Shown here: in pieces, positions 62,411 to 64,000 of the stretch
How positions within the stretch are numbered: position 1 is the stretch's first letter
How the letters are laid out: each line of letters starts with the position of its first letter
Assembly: GCF_051857535.1 (NCBI RefSeq)
Contig: NZ_JBPZGY010000001.1
Location: 517,084-581,083, forward strand
DNA: 64,000 nt
Reading direction: 5' to 3'
Origin: Roseateles_B sp051857535
GTDB taxonomy: Bacteria; Pseudomonadota; Gammaproteobacteria; Burkholderiales; Burkholderiaceae_C
The notes under the pieces: generated by a model
The model's input: the letters and a program-made list of their open reading frames with translations, nothing else
Database searches by the model: none
Told to the model about the DNA's origin: nothing
Position numbers and translations under genes: made by a program

Positions 62411-62648
62411 GGCCGCACCCCCTGTTTCGGTCCTTGCGCCAGCGGGTTATCCCCAGCGAGCCGCTCCTGCGGCGCACTCCTAAAATCCGCGGCCATATGC
62501 TGAGTCCCTCCGGCACCCCAGCCCGCTGCTTCGATGGTCGCGGGCTTTTTTCTTGGGGCCTTGCGGGCCTCCGTTGGAAGGGCTCTTGGCAGCTCATCCC
62601 TGATCCGGACGCCGTCTCCTCAGTACGGCAAGGAAGTGGAGTCTTTTG
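62411..62648 (+). other. Leader region before the liv operon
   Basis: A TAAAAT -10 candidate (62481-62486), an intrinsic terminator (62520-62551), and a 50-codon open frame (62497-62649) whose TGA overlaps the livH ATG by one base lie here. No tRNA could be built. Confidence 0.5.
62520..62551 (+). terminator. Terminator/attenuator candidate before livH
   Basis: AGCCCGC and GCGGGCT form a 7-bp stem around 13 bases, followed by TTTTT. Confidence 0.65.
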
Positions 62649-63572
62649 ATGGAAACATTCATCCAGCAGATCATCAACGGCCTGGTGCTCGGGAGCATGT
62701 ATGCGCTCGTGGCCCTGGGCTACACCATGGTGTACGGCATCATCAACCTGATCAATTTCGCGCATGGCGAGATCCTCATGGTCGGCGCCCTGGTCAGCTG
62801 GACCGTGGCCACAGCTCTCGCGGACTCCGGCCTGCCTGGCTGGGCCCTGATGGGCATCGGCCTGATGTGCGCCATCGTGGTCTGCTCGCTGCTCAACTTC
62901 ACGATCGAGAAGATCGCCTACCGCCCCCTGCGCAACGCACCGCGGCTGGCGCCGCTGATCACGGCGATGGGCATGTCGCTGCTGCTGCAGACGCTGGCGA
63001 TGATTGTGTGGAAGCCGAACCCGAAGCCCTTCCCGCTGCTGCTGCCCACGGAGCCCTTCAACCTGGGCGGCCCGGTGATCACGGTGACGCAGGTGCTGAT
63101 CCTGGTGCTGACGGTGGTGATCCTGGCGGGGCTGATGTACCTGGTGAACCACACCAAGCTGGGCCGCGCGATGCGTGCGACGGCGGAGAACCCGCGCGTG
63201 GCGGGGCTGATGGGGGTGAAGCCGGACTTCGTGATCTCGGCGACCTTCGTGATCGGCGCGGCGCTGGCGGCGGTGGCAGGCCTGATGTGGGCGGCCAACT
63301 ACGGCACGGTGCAGCACTCGATGGGCTTCATGCCGGGGCTGAAGGCCTTCACGGCGGCGGTGCTGGGTGGCATCGGCAACCTGGCCGGCGCCATGCTGGG
63401 CGGGATCGTGCTGGGGCTGATCGAGGCCATCGGCGCGGGCTACCTGGGTGATCTGACCGGCGGCGTGCTGGGCAGCCACTACGCGGACATCTTCGCCTTC
63501 GTGGCGCTGATCCTGGTGTTGACCTTGCGCCCTTCGGGCCTGCTGGGTGAGCGCGTGGCGGATCGTGCCTGA
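62649..63572 (+). CDS. livH: Branched-chain amino-acid ABC transporter permease LivH
   Basis: This 307-residue inner-membrane permease has METFIQQIINGLVLGSMYALVALGYTMVYGIINLINFAHGE, the LivH start, and multiple TM segments including the conserved EAA-like loop (KAFTAAVLGGIGNLAGAMLGG). It imports Leu/Ile/Val or related solutes with LivM, two ATPases and a binding protein. GGAG lies seven bases before the ATG at 62649. It is the first gene of a liv operon that leaves the window. Confidence 0.93.
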   Translation: METFIQQIINGLVLGSMYALVALGYTMVYGIINLINFAHGEILMVGALVSWTVATALADSGLPGWALMGIGLMCAIVVCSLLNFTIEKIAYRPLRNAPRLAPLITAMGMSLLLQTLAMIVWKPNPKPFPLLLPTEPFNLGGPVITVTQVLILVLTVVILAGLMYLVNHTKLGRAMRATAENPRVAGLMGVKPDFVISATFVIGAALAAVAGLMWAANYGTVQHSMGFMPGLKAFTAAVLGGIGNLAGAMLGGIVLGLIEAIGAGYLGDLTGGVLGSHYADIFAFVALILVLTLRPSGLLGERVADRA

Positions 63573-63589
63573 AATGAACCACCCCCTAC

Positions 63590-63746
63590 GCGCTTCGCGC
63601 GCCCCCTCGAGGGGGCTGAGCCTGGACTGTGGAGGTTCAGTGAACCTCCACAGCCTGGCGAAGGGTCGAATCGCTAGATTCGACGCGGCCTGCAAGGCAG
63701 CCCGCAGGACCGGCGGAGCCGGATCCTCGGGCTTCGCGCCCGAGGA
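63590..63746. repeat. Palindrome cluster between livH and livM
   Basis: At least four perfect or near-perfect palindromes occur in 157 bp: GCGCTTCGCGC (63590-63600), GCCCCCTCGAGGGGGC (63601-63616), CTGTGGAGGTTCA-G-TGAACCTCCACAG (63627-63653), GTCGAATC-GCTA-GATTCGAC (63665-63684) and TCCTCGGGC-TTCGC-GCCCGAGGA (63724-63746). It resembles a REP/BIME-type or dispersed intergenic repeat. Confidence 0.75.
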
Positions 63747-63802
63747 CCTGCTTCGCGGTCCGTTCGGGCGTGGTGTGGAGTAAGGGGACAGAAGGAATGA
63801 CT

Positions 63803-64000
63803 ATGAGCAATAAGACATCTTCCAAACTGGCGGTGTTCGTGCTGGCGGCCCTGGGGCTGCTGGTGGTGCCGCTGATCGCGCAGCAGTTCGGCAATGGGCC
63901 GGTGCGGATCATCGATCTGGCGCTGCTGTACGTGATGCTGGCGCTGGGGCTGAACATCGTGGTGGGCTACGCAGGTCTGCTGGACCTGGGCTATGTGGCC
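63803..64000 (+). CDS. livM: Branched-chain amino-acid ABC transporter permease LivM (5' part)
   Basis: The visible 66 codons begin MSNKTSSKLAVFVLAALGLLVVPLIAQQF and continue LLYVMLALGLNIVVGYAGLLDLGYVA, the LivM N-terminus; the gene runs off the window. GAAGGA precedes the ATG at 63803 by six bases; the ATG six bases earlier has no spacing from it. The palindrome cluster separates it from livH. Confidence 0.9.
   Translation, partial: MSNKTSSKLAVFVLAALGLLVVPLIAQQFGNGPVRIIDLALLYVMLALGLNIVVGYAGLLDLGYVA

Noticed and set aside
62497..62525. Possible tRNA 3' end (GAGTCCCTCCGGCACCCCA)
   Set aside because: The T-loop TTC and a matching 5' acceptor strand are absent upstream, so no cloverleaf can be built.
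63547..63783. Plus-strand open frame in the livH-livM gap
   Set aside because: Its sequence is made of the palindromes; no family similarity and no ribosome-binding site.

Overview
The window is a high-GC chromosome segment from a betaproteobacterium of the order Burkholderiales. The gene order rpmB-rpmG, trxB, Crp/Fnr regulator, ftsK, lolA, rarA, the PEP-CTERM-type PrsT TPR lipoprotein and the presence of a phosphofructokinase suggest the Roseateles/Mitsuaria (Sphaerotilaceae) or Comamonadaceae neighbourhood; the genus is inference. Most of the window is densely packed housekeeping sequence with many 1-4 bp gene overlaps. I saw no tRNA, rRNA, CRISPR array, prophage or intact insertion sequence.

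Layout. 0-9.98 kb: partial prsT, yajQ, murB, then a minus-strand run argG / small Moco-domain periplasmic protein / hybrid histidine kinase separated by only 2 and 4 bp, and an acyl-CoA synthetase. 10-18.3 kb: small acetyltransferase, prolyl oligopeptidase, YaeQ, a secreted coiled-coil protein, a single-domain response regulator, phosphofructokinase, a small secreted protein, an SDR, a membrane protein and rsgA. 18.3-22.5 kb: phhB, M48 protease (coupled to rsgA by 4-bp overlaps), orn and a fused pabB-pabC. 22.5-28.3 kb: a nucleic-acid cluster made of a histone-H1-like/SWIM/SNF2-like protein whose ATPase motifs are degenerate, a DEAD-box RNA helicase with a very long RGG/FG tail, and a cold-shock-domain membrane protein. 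28.3-33 kb: acetyltransferase, CYTH phosphatase, pyrD, DAHP synthase, rpiA, membrane protein. 33-40.5 kb: secreted M4 protease, TPR-type histidine kinase, mnmC, beta-CASP nuclease. 40.7-47.3 kb: rhlE with a promoter-proximal hairpin/oligo-U leader, ettA, and a Spy-like chaperone plus OmpR-type two-component system. 47.4-55.4 kb: MATE exporter, DUF1289 protein, trpS, purN, DUF1345, DUF1653, RsmB-type methyltransferase, fatty-acid desaturase with a near-perfect FNR box, DUF3016 protein. 55.5-64 kb: rpmG, rpmB, trxB, Crp/Fnr regulator, ftsK, lolA, rarA and the start of a liv transporter operon (livH, partial livM) with a cluster of palindromes between the two genes.

Points that stand out: (1) the inactivated SNF2-like protein with H1-like tail; (2) the FNR box placed at about -41.5 before an oxygen-consuming desaturase; (3) structured leaders on both DEAD-box helicase genes; (4) two IS3-family-like ends joined head to head inside the ettA terminator loop; (5) a recurring 15-base motif (seven copies) and a palindrome cluster; (6) four genes with a -10-like hexamer exactly six bases before the ATG, suggesting leaderless mRNAs. 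All homology statements come from reading motifs by eye; no database search was run.
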